Positions 1-12,320 of a stretch of 64,000 nt of DNA are shown piece by piece (the stretch's first letter is position 1; each line of letters opens with the position of its first letter). Both the position numbers and the translations under genes were made by a program. This DNA is from Gymnothorax reevesii (Eukaryota > Chordata > Actinopteri > Anguilliformes > Muraenidae). The stretch spans positions 40,134,611 to 40,198,610 of the forward strand of contig CM056582.1 of assembly GCA_029721435.1 (NCBI GenBank). Reading direction: 5' to 3'. The notes beneath the pieces were generated by a model, which saw nothing but the letters and a program-made list of their open reading frames with translations, did no database searches and had not been told where the DNA came from.

Positions 1-1060
1 TGTTAAACTTCCATGGTAGCAAAATTATTGATGAGGTCTTTATTGTCCAGCTTCGGAGAAAGTTGTTGGAAGACTACAATATGAGATCGTATGAACAGCA
101 ATGATCTAATTCATTAATTAGAAATAAAATGTGAAACCTCACCTGAATACAATCTTCAGAAGCATTCATTACATAAAATTCAAATTTAAGTCGGAATTTC
201 TAGAAATTTTTGTTTATTGCCATCTATGTTATTTCATATTATGGCCTTCCTTTTTAATGCAAAGCTATATGTCACTATGGCAGTATTAGTATTAGTTAAT
301 TATCAGATTATTATTCGGAAACAAGTTAATCTGCATTGTGATAAAGTCACTCCTAGACAGAGTTTGATTTTCACAGAAGCAAAAATAACACGTAGACCTA
401 AGTCAGCAAAACTGCATTTTTTAAAAAGTTTTCTTCTAAAGCATCAAGTTGATCGGACACAGGCACAGAAAAAATACTTACCGTTTTGTGAGCCAGGCCA
501 ATACAGTAGCTTAGATAGAAATTAAAATTTTATGTCACCGTTAATGTGGACAAAAATTTTAGATTACTATCGCAATGAACAATAATGCAAGCTGGAAATG
601 AAAAATTGAACCGTACCTCTACTGATTGATCCTCGCAACTGAACGAATTAACGCCCAGATTCAAATTAGGAAACGTTCGGGATTGGAGAGATGATGTGCC
701 GTGAGGCGAGTTGACTGCAGGGCTATCATCCCTCCAATAGCAATTCCCGGGTGGAAGAGGTTAAACTTGAATTAGCTTTCACAATAATTCAAGCACAAAT
801 GAGACTTTAGAGCAGTTTAAGGCCGTGGAAAAACCAGCATACCCAGTGGGGCTACTGGATGGAGTTCAGGAAGCACCGAGCTAGAGGAAATGGCCTTGTC
901 TTCAATGTTGGTCCAAAGTGGGTAAGGGTTTTAATCCTTTTGCATTAAAGCAATGTGAAAATGAGTATTATTATCAGTGCACATTACTCAAATTACTGTA
1001 GTACAATGACAATTACCATTAAAACCAGAGACTCTATGGACTTAAGTTTCTATTCCATGG
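1..1060. other. No gene recognised
   Basis: AT-rich sequence. The only longer open frame (217-525, plus) has no recognisable domain and no splice or codon signal to support it. I see no repeat boundary here. Confidence 0.4.
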
Positions 1061-1253
1061 ATCTCAAACTGGTTCATAAAAGGGCCAAGGGGCTGTATGG
1101 TTTCTATCCAACCTAGCTGAAGCACACCTGATACAACAAATCAACCACGCAGGCTGAGATCGGATGATTAATTTGATTGCATCAGGCGTGCTTCTGCTCG
1201 GCTGGACTGAAAATCTGCAGCCCCCTGGCCCTTTTATGGATCAGTTTGAGACC
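1061..1253. repeat. Foldback MITE-like hairpin
   Basis: The left arm (from 1061, ATCTCAAACTGGTTCATAAA) is matched in reverse complement by the right arm ending near 1253 (TTTATGGATCAGTTTGAGAC). Pairing continues imperfectly for about 75 nt per arm, with a short centre around 1135-1175. This is the shape of a non-autonomous DNA transposon. No convincing target duplication was found. Confidence 0.75.
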
Positions 1254-2510
1254 CCAGCTCTAATCACTGAAGCACTGTAAAAACAGCAGGCTAATTTTAA
1301 GGGTTTAAAAACACAGGTGATACACGAGTGTTGAATATCTAAATTGGGATAATGCCACATCCGGTGTCTCTGTGCACTAATTTGAGTTTTTGCATTTTTT
1401 ATTTCCTGTGCTGCTGGCGATAGTTGGCTTTCCATCCTTCATATGTGAAATGACTTGCTTTTATTTCTGATTCCTTTCACCTGTTGCTTGTTTCCTAGTG
1501 TGTCATTCCTATGCCTGGTCCTTAATGTGTTTAACCCCTTTGCCCAGAATACAAATAATTACAATTTTACCTGTTATGCATAAGCCTATTTAGGCTTTAT
1601 TACTCAATATTTGTGTCACAGACACTCTGGAAAATTATATTCCAGAGAAGCAAGACATTTGGAAATTCAATTACAGAATAAGTTAGGAATTAAATTTTGG
1701 AATTTATGGACGCCGGCGTCTATATCTGTGCAAAGGGGCTAAAAAGCCTGTGAATATAGACCTGATTAAATTTCAAATTCTTCCCCAGATTGTGTTCTGC
1801 CTGCATTGTGCTTTTTACATGTTTCCAGAATTTTCTCTTCATGCCTAGCCCTTGTTCCTTGGTTCCTGCCCGTCTCTTGCTGTTTGCCATGCCCTGTCAG
1901 ACTCCTGTCCTGGACCTCACTTCTACATAACCCCTGCCTGTCTCCACTCAAGCCCTGACTGCTGACTGATCTCCCAGTTTTGGCTTTCCCATGGCTTTTT
2001 GACATTTTCCAATCTGTCCTGCATTTACCTATTGTGCACTGATTCCTGCTTGTTGACCATCCTAATAAAAAGGCTGTTTTCTGACACTTCTCGCCCTACT
2101 TGAGTTTCCCATTTACCGTGAGCCTTATAAGACACCTGCCATTTCATAATAACGTGTTGATGTTCATAACAATGATTATTAAATAATGAGTTGCATAAAT
2201 GTTCTATCAGTGTATCTACTGAAAGCAAGCAAGAGGCCTTACATTGAAAATTAAAATAAATGAAATAATTTAATACCATAAGAAAATGAATAAATTCAAT
2301 TGGATAAGTGAAAAAAACCACATTATTATCCCCCACCACAAACTGGTGTGGGGGATATAGGATTGAATTTCATCCTTTCTTCCTCCCTTCCTTCCTTCCA
2401 TCCACCTGCGCATCCATCTTGTTGGATTTGTATCTAGAAAATTAAAGAACTGAAGGAGCTGTTGAGAAATGTCCAGTTTGTACTGTTGATTACGTGATAC
2501 TTGGGAGATC
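1254..2510. other. No gene; possible decayed LTR tail
   Basis: Between about 1490 and 2075 the plus strand is pyrimidine-rich and ends with a polyadenylation-like AATAAA at 2063. This resembles the 3' half of a retroviral-type LTR, but no matching partner, TG/CA ends or duplication could be found. CT-rich simple sequence lies at 2375-2405. Confidence 0.25.
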
Positions 2511-4120
2511 ACTTTAAGCTAGATTTTTACCTCTGCCAAGGAGGTTATGTTTTTGCTACTGGTTGTTACTTGCCGAAATCGGAATTTCGGCAAATATGTT
2601 GGTCGGGTCCATTAGTTAGTTTGTCTGTCCATCTGTCTGTTTGTTACAAACGCGATTTTTTCTTAAACTGGCTTAATCGAAATCTCTTTTGCAGCTTTTG
2701 AATGTCCTATGACCTTGAGAGAAGCCTATTGATTTTCATAAAAATAACTTCAAAGTCAAGGTCAATGAGACGTATTTGAGATAACAACTTGAATCCAACG
2801 CCATTTTGTTCACCATACATAGTCCAATTTAGTGATTACGGGTCCCCAAGATGATCCTCCGGTCAAAGTACGTCAAAATGACGTCACAAAATGACGAAAA
2901 TTTTTTATTTCACAAAATTTTTTTCATGTCATAGTATAGTTAATTGCTCAAGTACCTCACACACCAAAAATCGGTCAAACGGTTATGGCGTAATTGACAT
3001 TTTTCTGCATCAAAATCGCATTTTAGGAAAGTGACTATTATTTTCATTTTGCTATTGAACCATTTCCATTGTGTATAGACTAAATATTGTATAACTGTTG
3101 ACATCAGGGATATAAGTCGCTGAAAGAAATTAGAATTTGCTAGCTTCAAGGTCAAGGTCATGATCACGATCAAGGTGAAAATCACAATTTGACTAATAAC
3201 ATCAGTTCTATTATGATATCAATGCCAATTTGTGTCTCGTGAAAAGTGCTCTTAGTAGTATGCCATCAAATTTAATATTTGACATCATTTATTTGTTTGT
3301 CTCTCTGTCTGTTTGTCTCAAACACGATTTTATCTTAAACTCTTGGCTTAATCGAAATCGTAAAAATAACTTAAAGGTCAAGGTCAATGTGAGGCAAAAG
3401 GTAAAAAACACATTTTGGCTCATATCTTTTGTTCTATTTAAGTTAGCGACTTAAAACTAACACCATTTTGTCCATTGTGGAAAGTACTTTTAGTAGTTTG
3501 TCATCAAAATTCAAATGACTTCATCACACGTACGTCAAAATGACGCAACAAAATGACGTAAATTTTCTACTTTTGATTTTGTTGATTTTTCACTTTTATC
3601 AGATAGATCAAGTCCCTCACACACCAAATTGTAGCCCAGTCGGTCTAACAGTTTAGATGTAATTGACATTTTTCCGACGTCAAAATCGGATATTAGAAAA
3701 ATGATCATAATTTTCATTTGTATGTTTGTTTGTTTGTCTGTTTGTTAGTAACACGCTTTTTTACCCTATCAATATTGTTTATGTTTATTAAACTTCACCA
3801 TGTGACATAGGAGGTTAGTCGCCAGATGCCTATACTTTGTATAGTCCCTAGGTCAAAGGTCAAGGTCACCAAAAACAGTAAAACCACATTTTGCTTCATA
3901 ACTTTGCTACTATTACAGCTAGAGACTTGAAACCAACTCCATTCGGTTAATTCTGTTTCAGAGATCTGTGCATGCTTTCGGTAAGTGGTCATTCTATGAA
4001 TGACCTTTCATTTATTTATATGTTTGTTCGTCTGTCTGTTAGCAGGATATTTTGGGATATCTAGGCTAAAGTATAGCTGAGGTACAGGCCAAAGTTCAAA
4101 TCCAGCTATGCTGGCGGAGG
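2511..4120. repeat. Dispersed repeat with internal duplication
   Basis: The block opens with CCTCTGCCAAGGAGGTTATG (2531) and closes with the inverted motif CTGGCGGAGGTATGG (4108), as seen at the ends of a common fish repeat type. Inside, a subrepeat (TTTGTCTGTCTGTTTGT, then a cluster reading GGCTTAATCGAAATC, then GGTCAAGGTCAA) occurs near 2620-2770 and again near 3290-3390. A weaker third copy lies near 3720-4100. A second motif (CACACCAAA...TAATTGACATTTTTC) occurs near 2960 and 3620. The family is not identified. Confidence 0.6.
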
Positions 4121-4892
4121 TATGGGCTCTTGCAAATCCAGCACCAGTTCTTTATGACATTTATGACAACCACTTGTTTTTGGCCTGTAGTTTGAGAGCA
4201 AAATGTGGTCAGGCAGCCAAAACAGCCAGTGAATGGATCAAAAAGAAGCCCGTCTGTCCCTCTATTTCAAGCATTAAAGCACCAGGAAAGATGTAAAGTG
4301 TTCCTCTTATCCATAAAGCATATACAGTCTATTCATAGCGTTTTGCTGATAATGTGCTGGGGAAGTTTATAACAGCTGTGAAATGCTGACTGGAGGACAA
4401 AGAGACACTGGTCAATCGCAAAGCTCATCCCCTATAAATAACTCCACATTCTTCTCTTGAAGAGACTTACCCTCAGGGTAATATCTACAGATTTATATAG
4501 AGCTCTACACTTGATAGTGAACATTTTTGAATGAGTATTTTTGCTTATTTTAGCAAGAACATCCAACCGATTTATAAAATGAAAGAGTGTTCATTCGTAA
4601 GGCCGCCACGCAGTTTATTGGTAAGCCCTGTCATATACAGTGAAAGTGAAAAGTCGGAATACTTCTCATCTCCAAACACTCCAAATGGAGTGATGGGGGA
4701 ACTGTGAAGTAGGAGGTGTCCTAGATATTCAATTTTTAGCCAGGCTCCTCGCTGGTTAAAGATCCCATATTGACATCCCCTACAGTAACTATTTAAGTGC
4801 AAGTCATTGGTAGTACTCACTCTCACATTGAAGTAGGTCCAGAGTGATGACAACAGTTGGATCAAGAATAATCAACTTAACAAAATTATTTT
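4121..4892. other. No feature recognised
   Basis: No coding region, RNA gene or repeat boundary was seen in this stretch. Confidence 0.4.
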
Positions 4893-4964
4893 GGGTCATT
4901 CCACGTCAAATCATCCAAGGGATAAAATTTCTCAAAATCTGGATGATTTGACATGGAATGACCC
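4893..4964. repeat. Short near-perfect hairpin
   Basis: The 25-nt arm at 4893-4917 (starts GGGTCATTCCACGTC) is the reverse complement of 4940-4964 with one mismatch. The loop is 22 nt. This is probably a very short MITE or the end of one. Confidence 0.85.
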
Positions 4965-6494
4965 TTTCGCAAGACACAAATGGAAATTACATCAGAACAC
5001 ACACCAAATAGGCAGAAAAAAATCATTGCTCTATCACAGAAATCTAGCTCTTGCTTTTGGAGTTGATATTCAGTAGCCATAGTCACAGTTAGAGTCAGCC
5101 TATAAGAAGTGACTCGCTGAGTATAAGTCAGTGCCAATAGGCTTTCTGATTTCCCTGTCACCAAACACATTTACTGGTACAATGTAGTGGATTTCCTCAG
5201 GAAATACTGACCTCAGCATGTTAAGATGACCATTCACCAGTCAGCTCAATGCAGATTGTTAATATTTTCTGAGAAGAAAATGGCTCACTCTCTAAGGTAG
5301 GTCCATTTCACTCCCATACAGAGTACCAGCAGTGTTTAAAACTAATTGGTCCCAGTGTCACTCACAGTAAAATTGTTGAACAAGCAAGAGATTTCCCCTG
5401 ACCTTCTTGTTGTCTTCCATCCTAGGTTTCTCCCCCTCTCCCTTGGAAAGTACTGACTAGACCTGGCTGGCCCACAGATGGCAAAGGCTGGTCGAAGAGC
5501 ATTACCTATGTAGACGGAGTCACTGTCGGGCTTCATGGGTGTGTGAGACTTGGCAAGTCTTTAACCCCAGGAGGGGTGGACGCCGGTGAATTCCCTCTGC
5601 TACGGCGGAGTTGAAGTCCAGCTATTGGCCCCAGCCAGAGATTACCAGCAACCAGGCAGGGTCTTTTATCCTCTAGGCCCTCATGTCAGAGCTTTTAAAG
5701 CCCGTTTGTCTAACTGTGGGATTCAGCTGGTCCAAAGAAACGCATTATGTCACTGTGGGCTATTCTTAACGGTGAGACGACCGACAGATGCCATCCACCT
5801 GTCTGCCTAAACGCCACCCCGTCCCCCATTGCCAAGCAACAAGGGTGTGCACAGTACATGCCCACTCTACTCAATGGGCACTCTTCCTTTGAAAGTTTAA
5901 ACTACTGTCAGTCACCGGCCAGCCTGTCCGCGAGTTGCATGATTCAGTGCATAGATGTTTCACCTTCAGGGTTTTGCAGCCCGCATCTCGCACATAGCAG
6001 CAAGAGAGCCTCAGAGTTACCTCATCGTCCAGTGAGGTCACCAGAGCGTGATTGGCTGGGGGCATGAAAGAAATAGAGAGTAGCGCACCTCGCTCTGGCA
6101 GCTGCAGCTCCATAACATGGCTTCCGTCCCAATGCCAGGCTTAGGTCAGATTCCGTGTGGCCTCATGTTCCTTTGTCGGCCTCAGTGTTAAGGTTAATGA
6201 GCTTATGACGTACTTAACTGGCAAGTGCCCTGGAAATAAACCTAAAAACGGTAAGCAAATAAATGAAATAGTGTGGTTTGAGCCAGGAATGTACTTCTGT
6301 TCCAAAGAATATGAATATTAATAATTCACATCCCGAATAACTATTTTCATAGAAACCAAACAATTCTATATGGGCACTTAGTAAAGTGTAAACCTCCGCC
6401 CGCAGCATTGGTTTTAACCTTTTGTGTGATTTTTACCTCGACCTTTGACCCTAAGCAGTGAAAATCTCATCAACTTTTATTGTTGTCGTATACA
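4965..6494. other. No gene recognised
   Basis: The segment 5400-6130 is richer in G+C and CpG than its surroundings, but I could not assign an exon. The open frames at 5586-5810, 5747-6067 and 5871-6113 overlap on both strands and show no known domain. Confidence 0.35.
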
Positions 6495-7085
6495 CAGATG
6501 AGCCATAACATTATGACAACCCAGGCCCGTCGCTAGAACAGACATGTCCCTTGATGACAAGAATTAGTCCTGGCAAGTTGTCAATCATTTTCCTTTATTG
6601 ACACGTTTTTCAATTATAATAATTGGCAACTGAAGGCACGGTCTCTCTCCATATGCGATCTAACAGCGATTAGTGATGTATCTTTTGGTGTTGTCTGTCA
6701 ATGTAATATGAATAGTAGTAGACATTGTTTTTCATTTGAAAAGCACGTATTTAATGCTGATTGCTGGATTGGTGTGTGATTGATGATGTGCACTATGGCT
6801 CAGAAGCTCTGGTAGTTTATTGTTTATCCTCTTGTATAGTCCGGGTTGTCTCCCATGTTGCTGACGCAGTTCACTTGTATATTGAAACCAAACAAAAATC
6901 GCTGTTGCTTTGTGAATCAGTAGTGGCATTGGTAAAAACATATCTGAAACTTACTTTTGAATGCCATGCGTCTGGCTTTAGCGCAAATAAAGACTACCCT
7001 ATATCCATGAGCCCCATCACTGAATGATTCAGCTCCACTATAGCACCTGGAAGACAAAACCTCTGGCGCCACCACTGGGTTTATT
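6495..7085. repeat. hAT-like relic beside a Tc1 end
   Basis: Sequence 6740-7077 is a diverged copy of the right part of the hAT-like element at 15499-26301. Both share ATTGTTTTTCA, TGCTGATTGCTGGATTGG, CCCCATCACTGAATGATTC and the terminal CTCTGGCGCCACCACTG. The left end near 6522 (CAGGCCCGTCGCTAG) roughly mirrors the right end. No 8-bp duplication survives. Immediately left, 6495-6520 resembles the tip of a Tc1-type element (AGATGAGCCATAACATTATG). Confidence 0.6.
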
Positions 7086-8413
7086 GATAGCAATATGGTA
7101 TTGAAAGAGGGGTGGAACCCTGAGCAGAATGACACAGTTCAGTTCGGTGGTACAGGCTTGGATGCAAGGCCCTATTCTTGCCCAGCCAGAGGCTATCCTG
7201 GACAGCTGCCATGTGCAGTGGACTCTTTGCCAGAGCCATACTGTCAGATGGCAAGACTGAGGAGTTTAGCAGGAACGTGGTCCAAATCTTGATGACCGCA
7301 GAATTCTTGGGAGATTGTTCGTAGTAAACTGGACATAGGAACAGGCTAAGGCTTGATTAATAGGATCGAGGCCCCAGTCCTGGAGACCAAGAGTAAGGCT
7401 TTAGAGTCTGTTCTCAATAATAGATGTAGTAAGAGGACTTCTGTATTTTGCCATCATTAAAGATTATGAATAGTTTCCGAAGACAATAAGCTTTTATTAG
7501 GAAATACTGAGTGGTTGCAAAAGGGCAACCAGTACATAGCAAGTGACAATCCAGCAACTTGCACACTCAAAATATTGGGTATTCATATGGCAGCACACAA
7601 ATGGGAAGGGGAACAGGAATGCAAAACAGCAGCTGAGGTGTAGGTCACGGGATGTAAACCAATCTGAAAACTGAGGCATGAGAGATTGGATTCATGCTAA
7701 TCACCCCAATATCTGACCCAACCATTTGGACAACCCAAGAGAAATTGCGATCTTTTTGACAAGATAACATTTTCTCTTAACCTCGGCTGTCATATTTTGG
7801 TTATCACTTGTCCACTGTGGCCTTATCTTCATATTCTCGGCTGAAAGGAGTGGAATCTAGCACGACCGTCCACAGATGGACCCCATCCGCTTTAAGGGTC
7901 AACGTGTTCTATTGTCAGAAATCTGTCCTGCATAGCAATGCAGCAAGCAGCTGTTCTTTAAGTATTTATGACCTATTTAGTTGCAAGTTAGCCTATTTTT
8001 ACAGGGCTTCTCTTTTTACTTTTTGAGCCATCTGACTGCCACTCTCATGATTTGTATTTTAATCACACCACTCTGTGTGCGCTCTAGACACAATATTGTC
8101 TGAAATTCCCGGGACAGCAGCTGTTTTTCGGAGGACAGAGTCGTGGCACCAACAACAACACTAGTCAAAGTTGCATATATGAAACACATACTGCTCTTTA
8201 TAATGTTTAATCTGTGTCTGTTTAATGTTTAATCAGACACAAACACACCCTAACTCTAACCTTAACAAAATCATGCCTAACCCTAACCTTAAACAAACCT
8301 CAATTCACACCTGACCCCAAACCTCAACCAAGACCTTAGAAATGATGTTTTGCCATATGAGGACCAGGCTTTTGTCTCCATTATATTGGAAAAGGCCCCC
8401 AATAGGTTATAAA
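7086..8413. other. No gene; weak repeat similarity
   Basis: A short motif near 7545 (CAATCCAGCAACTTGCA) recurs near 44821, and the surrounding purine-rich text is loosely alike, so both may be remains of one LTR family. The segment 8195-8330 contains CCTAACCCTAACC-like simple sequence. Nothing here is coding. Confidence 0.3.
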
Positions 8414-8419
8414 AATGTG

Positions 8420-8420
8420 A

Positions 8421-8452
<32 letters not shown>

Positions 8453-8477
8453 GCACGCACACACACACACACACACA
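8420..8477. repeat. (CA)n microsatellite
   Basis: About 58 bp of CA dinucleotides, interrupted by CGCACGCACGCA. Open frames across it on both strands are artefacts of the repeat. Confidence 0.97.
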
Positions 8478-8723
8478 TGTGCACACGTGACTTCAATGGG
8501 TATAATCTACTTACAGGACACAGGACATTGCGTGATGGAACTCCGACATTTTGTATGATATGATTAATGTTCTCTTCACTGGTTATCTGACACTGTGGTA
8601 ACTTATCTTTTTGGGCCTTGCAGAGAAGGCTATGAATAGCACCTTGGGAGTGCTCACACTTTATGGCATTTAGTTCTATCATATATTTCATTATACTGTT
8701 ATATATGAGCATTTTATGTACAG

Positions 8724-9075
8724 GTTCAAAAAATCAAAAAAAGGTAGCACATCTCAATACTTCAATTCAAGGAAGACAAAAATAGTCACATTTCACTTAT
8801 TTATTTGGCTCAAATCACAAAAAATAAACGCTAAAAAAACCAAAGCCTTCATCGGAGTGTTTGCAGTGTTTAGCGTTTGGTTTTTTTAGCGTTTGTTTTT
8901 TGTGTATGAGCCAAATAAATACGTGAAATGTGAGTATTTTTGTCCTCCTTGAATTGAAGCATTGAGATGTGCTAGACTTTTTTTATTTTTTTTAACATGT
9001 TCATTGGATTTTGGGTTTAGCACTCCACTGAGAATCCAACTGTCAAAGCGCAACCTCCCTTACAAATTATTTTAA
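8724..9075. repeat. Foldback MITE inside the 5' LTR
   Basis: The arms at 8724-8835 and about 8873-8994 are reverse complements (for example AGCACATCTCAATACTTCAA against TTGAAGCATTGAGATGTGCT, and AACGCTAAAAAAACCAAA against its complement). GTACAG occurs at 8718-8723 and again at 9076-9081, fitting a target duplication; the 3' LTR has GTACAG once. About 80 bp (8995-9075) inside this duplication does not belong to the hairpin and is unexplained. Confidence 0.8.
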
Positions 9076-9121
9076 GTACAGCACTGAATATCATTTGTAA
9101 AAGGAGATTTGTTATATACTA

Positions 9122-9916
9122 CACAGAACAAAAATATAAACGCCCCATGTCAAATATTGATGCCACAAGGAGTGAACAGCTCTAATTGAGCATATGCTGA
9201 CTTTTACTTGTACAATAGGGATATTTCTCTTGATTTATGTACCATTTTTTAATCCATCTCTCTGTCAGTGACCATTTGCTCAGTGATGCAGTGATTTCAC
9301 TCACAACATTGGCGTGGCATTTCCAGACAGTGATCAGACAGAATGAGCAGTACCCAGACACTCCTTATACTGGGGACAATAAAAGGCCACCCCAAAATGT
9401 CAAGTTTTGTCAAAAGTCAATATGCCTGAGATGTTTCATGTCGTGCGGAACGTGCCATTGGCATGCTGGATACATGCAATGTTAACTGTCGGACGATTAG
9501 CCATTTGAGAGTTCGTTTCAGACAGACGGTCAGTACTGAAAATCGACCTCATCCACGTTGGCCACGTGTGACCACACCAGCACAAGATCGCTACATCCGG
9601 CTCGTCCACCTGCGGGATCGGCTCAGATCAGCGACAAGCACAGCGAATGAGACCGTTAGTCTGCACAACAGACACATCACACCACAGACAGTCCATAACT
9701 GCCAGCGAGAAGCCAACTTGCGCGCTTGGCATCCTCACCGTGGTCTGGATCTCACTGTTGTCTGGCGTCAGAAGCGACTTGCGTGGACAAACTGACACGT
9801 TTGATGGCCCTTGGCACACTGGAGAAGAGTGCTATTCACAAACGAATCCCGGTTCCAGTTTTTTGTTCATAAAAACCCAAAAATTTGACATAGGGCGTTT
9901 ATATCTTTGTTCAGAG
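9122..9916 (+). mobile_element. Internally deleted Tc1-like element
   Basis: The termini are inverted: CACAGAACAAAAATATAAAC at 9122 and, in reverse complement, CTCTGAACAAAGATATAAAC from 9916. TA dinucleotides at 9120-9121 and 9917-9918 are the expected Tc1/mariner duplication. At 795 bp it is about half the usual Tc1 length. It sits in the 5' LTR of the first Gmr1 element, so it is younger than that element. Confidence 0.9.
9463..9795 (+). pseudogene. Tc1-like transposase fragment
   Basis: The 110-residue frame covers the DNA-binding region of a Tc1-like transposase (RFRQTVSTENRPHPRWPRVT, then RDRLRSATSTANET and a stretch ending TVVWRQKRLAWTN). After it, a degraded trace of the first catalytic block (ECYSQTNPGS, where family members read close to LFTDESRF) runs directly into the right terminal repeat. 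The rest of the catalytic domain is absent, so it encodes no active enzyme. Confidence 0.8.
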
Positions 9917-10288
9917 TATTTCTGCTGCCTTACTGGTCAGTTCATTTTGTTCATCATTTAGCACCCTCTGGTGGTGTGTCTGTAGTAAAACATGATTTGA
10001 TGCAATACCACTTGCGTGTGATAAAATAGACTAGTGCTTTCTAGAAGTTTCTGGCTTCTTCTTCCCTGCAGGGGTCTGGATCACCCAGGAATCCTGTAGA
10101 TCTTTCGACAATAATCGTAGACTTTATAAATGCTGTGATTTTGCTCAGATAGAGTGTTTTTTCTTTGCATAAGAGTTACATATATAGTTACAAGATATAC
10201 TATTCATTGGATCAACCATTGGATTCACCAAAGATTAAAGATGATCTATAATTTTTAAATCTTGTGACTATTTGAAAAGGCAGCAATC

Positions 10289-11451
10289 ATGACTTTTGAG
10301 GTTGAAATTTTTCTGAAAATTCCAACCCAGGAATCAATTATGCTGGCAAAGAAGGACTTGCTGCAAATAGCTTCAATCCTTGGATTATCTGATGTGACAT
10401 CATCAATGAAGAAACAAGTAATATATAACATTTTGGTGCATTTCATTTATGCACTTAATTTCATGAATGAAGATATCTTTGGGGAAGAATTAGCAGAATT
10501 GATTAAAGATGTGGAAATGTCTGCAACAGAGCTGCAAAGACTTGAAGTTCAGCTACGCCAGAAACAACTAGAACTGGAAGAAAGAAGGTTGGAGAAAGAA
10601 CTAGAAGAAAGAAGGTTGAAGAACTGGAAGAAAGAGGGTTGGAAAAAGAACTGGAAGAAAGAAGGTTGGAGAAAGAACTAGAAGAAACAAGTGCACCGCC
10701 TATCGGCAAATGTCGTATTGCTGCGCAATACTAGTCCCCTACTGGTGAATGCATATTATATTTCCTAAAAAGTAGGTCAAAGTGACCTGAATAGGGTACA
10801 TGACACACCCTCTCCCCAAGATGCATCCACACACCAACTTTGATGTTCCTAGGTCATATGGTATTGAAGTTATGGAGCGGACAAGAATTCGGACGGACGG
10901 ACTGACGGATGGACGGACGGATGGAGTGCAATCCTATAGTCCCCTCCGTTTCCGGTAGGGGACTAAAAAGGATGCATTATGAACTGGAAATGAAGAAAAT
11001 AGAAGCAGGTACTGTGACAAAATCTTTCGGACTTTCTGATCTTTTTGATGGGGTTAAACACATCAGACTTGTTCCTCCCTTCCTAGAGAATGATGTAGAT
11101 CAATACTTTAACCATTTTGGAAAAATTGCAGAAAATTTGAAATGGCCAAAAGAGCATTGGGCAATGATGTTACTAAGAGTTCTTACTGGTAAAGCAAGGA
11201 AAATCTATAAACATTTATCTGTCCAACAGTGTTCTAATTATGTTTTTGTCAAATCTGCCATTCTGAAGGGTTATGAATTGGTCCCCGAGGCTTACATGCA
11301 AAAATTTTGGAATTCTCGCAAGGAAGCCAGTCAAACTCATGTTGAATTTGCCAGATTGAAGGAACAGTTGTATGATCAGTCGTGTAATTCCATGAAAGTG
11401 GAGAAAGATTTTGACAGAATGAGGCAACTTATTCTGCTTGAGGAATTGAAA
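10289..11451 (+). pseudogene. Gmr1 gag, N-terminal part (older copy)
   Basis: The start codon at 10289 opens a Gag-like protein. An N-terminal region of about 90 residues is followed by a charged coiled coil built from a tandem repeat (LEERRLEKELEERRLE, 10575-10690). The coiled-coil repeat slips out of frame near 10620. A foreign insertion (about 10690-10968) separates it from the rest, which resumes at 10969 with KRMHYELEMKK. The following capsid-like part (WPKEHWAMMLLRVLTGKA; then VEFARLKEQLYDQ and LILLEELK) aligns with the gag of the second Gmr1 copy (WPKEHWPLMLQTVLKGKA, VLFEEFK). The frame is cut after LEELK at 11451 by the foldback transposon and resumes at 26338. Confidence 0.85.
10690..10968. 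repeat. Inserted repeat with GGAC run in gag
   Basis: Sequence foreign to gag. TAGTCCCCTACTGG at 10732-10745 is inverted at 10952-10965 (CCGGTAGGGGACTA). Between them are an old-repeat motif (CACACCAACTTTGATG, AAGTTATGGAGCGGACAAG) and a run of GGACGGAC units at 10888-10925. About 40 bp left of the first inverted repeat is also not gag, so the true left edge is uncertain. Confidence 0.65.
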
Positions 11452-12320
11452 TAGACCGGGAGCTGGCTCATTTTATTTATGTGAAAAGGGTAAAAAGGTT
11501 TGACCCCCTGAAAGTCAAGCTATTCTACGTGATGTATATAAATCACCATTGCTGGCTGCTGGACTCCTGTACGTTTGACCCCGGCACCCTTTTTAAAGGG
11601 CCCCAAAAGAGGTTTTATTTATGTGAAAGCCGACAATGAAATCAACTACATGTGCTTGTGGGGTGATGATGCAGCATCATAAATTTGTCAACGCCAGCAA
11701 CTTCAGCTTAAAACCCTTGCAGGGACAGTGAGCCTTTAAGGCCAAATATTCACGTGGTTTACCTTTTGTTGACGCTAGAAGTGCCCGCTACTTGAAAACC
11801 AAAGTGCCAGCAAGTTTTCAGTGTACCAAACCCTTGCCAGCAACACCCTTTTCAAGGGGTGAAAAAATCTAAATATTCATGCGAAGGTCAATATACATGC
11901 AATTTACCTTTTCTTGAAGCTGTCAGGGTCCGCTAATCGAAAACCAAAGTGCCAGCAAGTTTTGAGTGTACCAAACCCTTGCCAGCAAGACCCCTCTTTT
12001 TAACAGGGTGGCCAATTTCAACTCGGTCATCACATATACAGTAACAATATCCAAATAAATTTTCAGTAGCATGGTAAATAGAACATAAAATGCCTTTATT
12101 TTTATATTAATGACATTACAGAGATGGAAAAATAAGAACAAAAAATCATCATAGGGAGCCTTACAATGTCGGAACATCAAAAAACTACGTTCCACTATTT
12201 CTAATATACACGGTTGTTGGTGACTGTACCTGGTGACTGACAATAGAAAAAAGAATAGACGACATACACAGGTCCTAGAATAGTTAAGTGGCATGACTGG
12301 CCATTCAAGTACCATACTTA

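Larger units (their letters stand above)
8697..10185 (+). repeat. 5' LTR of the first Gmr1 element, interrupted
   Basis: It aligns with the intact 3' LTR (31356-31813): both share GAGATTTGTTA, TTTTGTTCATCATTT, CACTTGCGTGTGAT and TTTATAAATGCTGTGATTTTGCTCAG. Two insertions split it: a foldback element after 8723 and a Tc1-like element at 9122-9916. Alignment fades after about 10185. The 3' end of the LTR and the primer binding site cannot be found, so a deletion is likely there. Confidence 0.85.

Noticed and set aside
8289..8712. Cys-Val and Thr-His rich frames
   Set aside because: They are translations of the CA microsatellite.
10888..10925. GGAC repeat as a protein-coding or regulatory array
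   Set aside because: It sits within a foreign repeat inserted in gag and matches a common simple-sequence tail of fish repeats.
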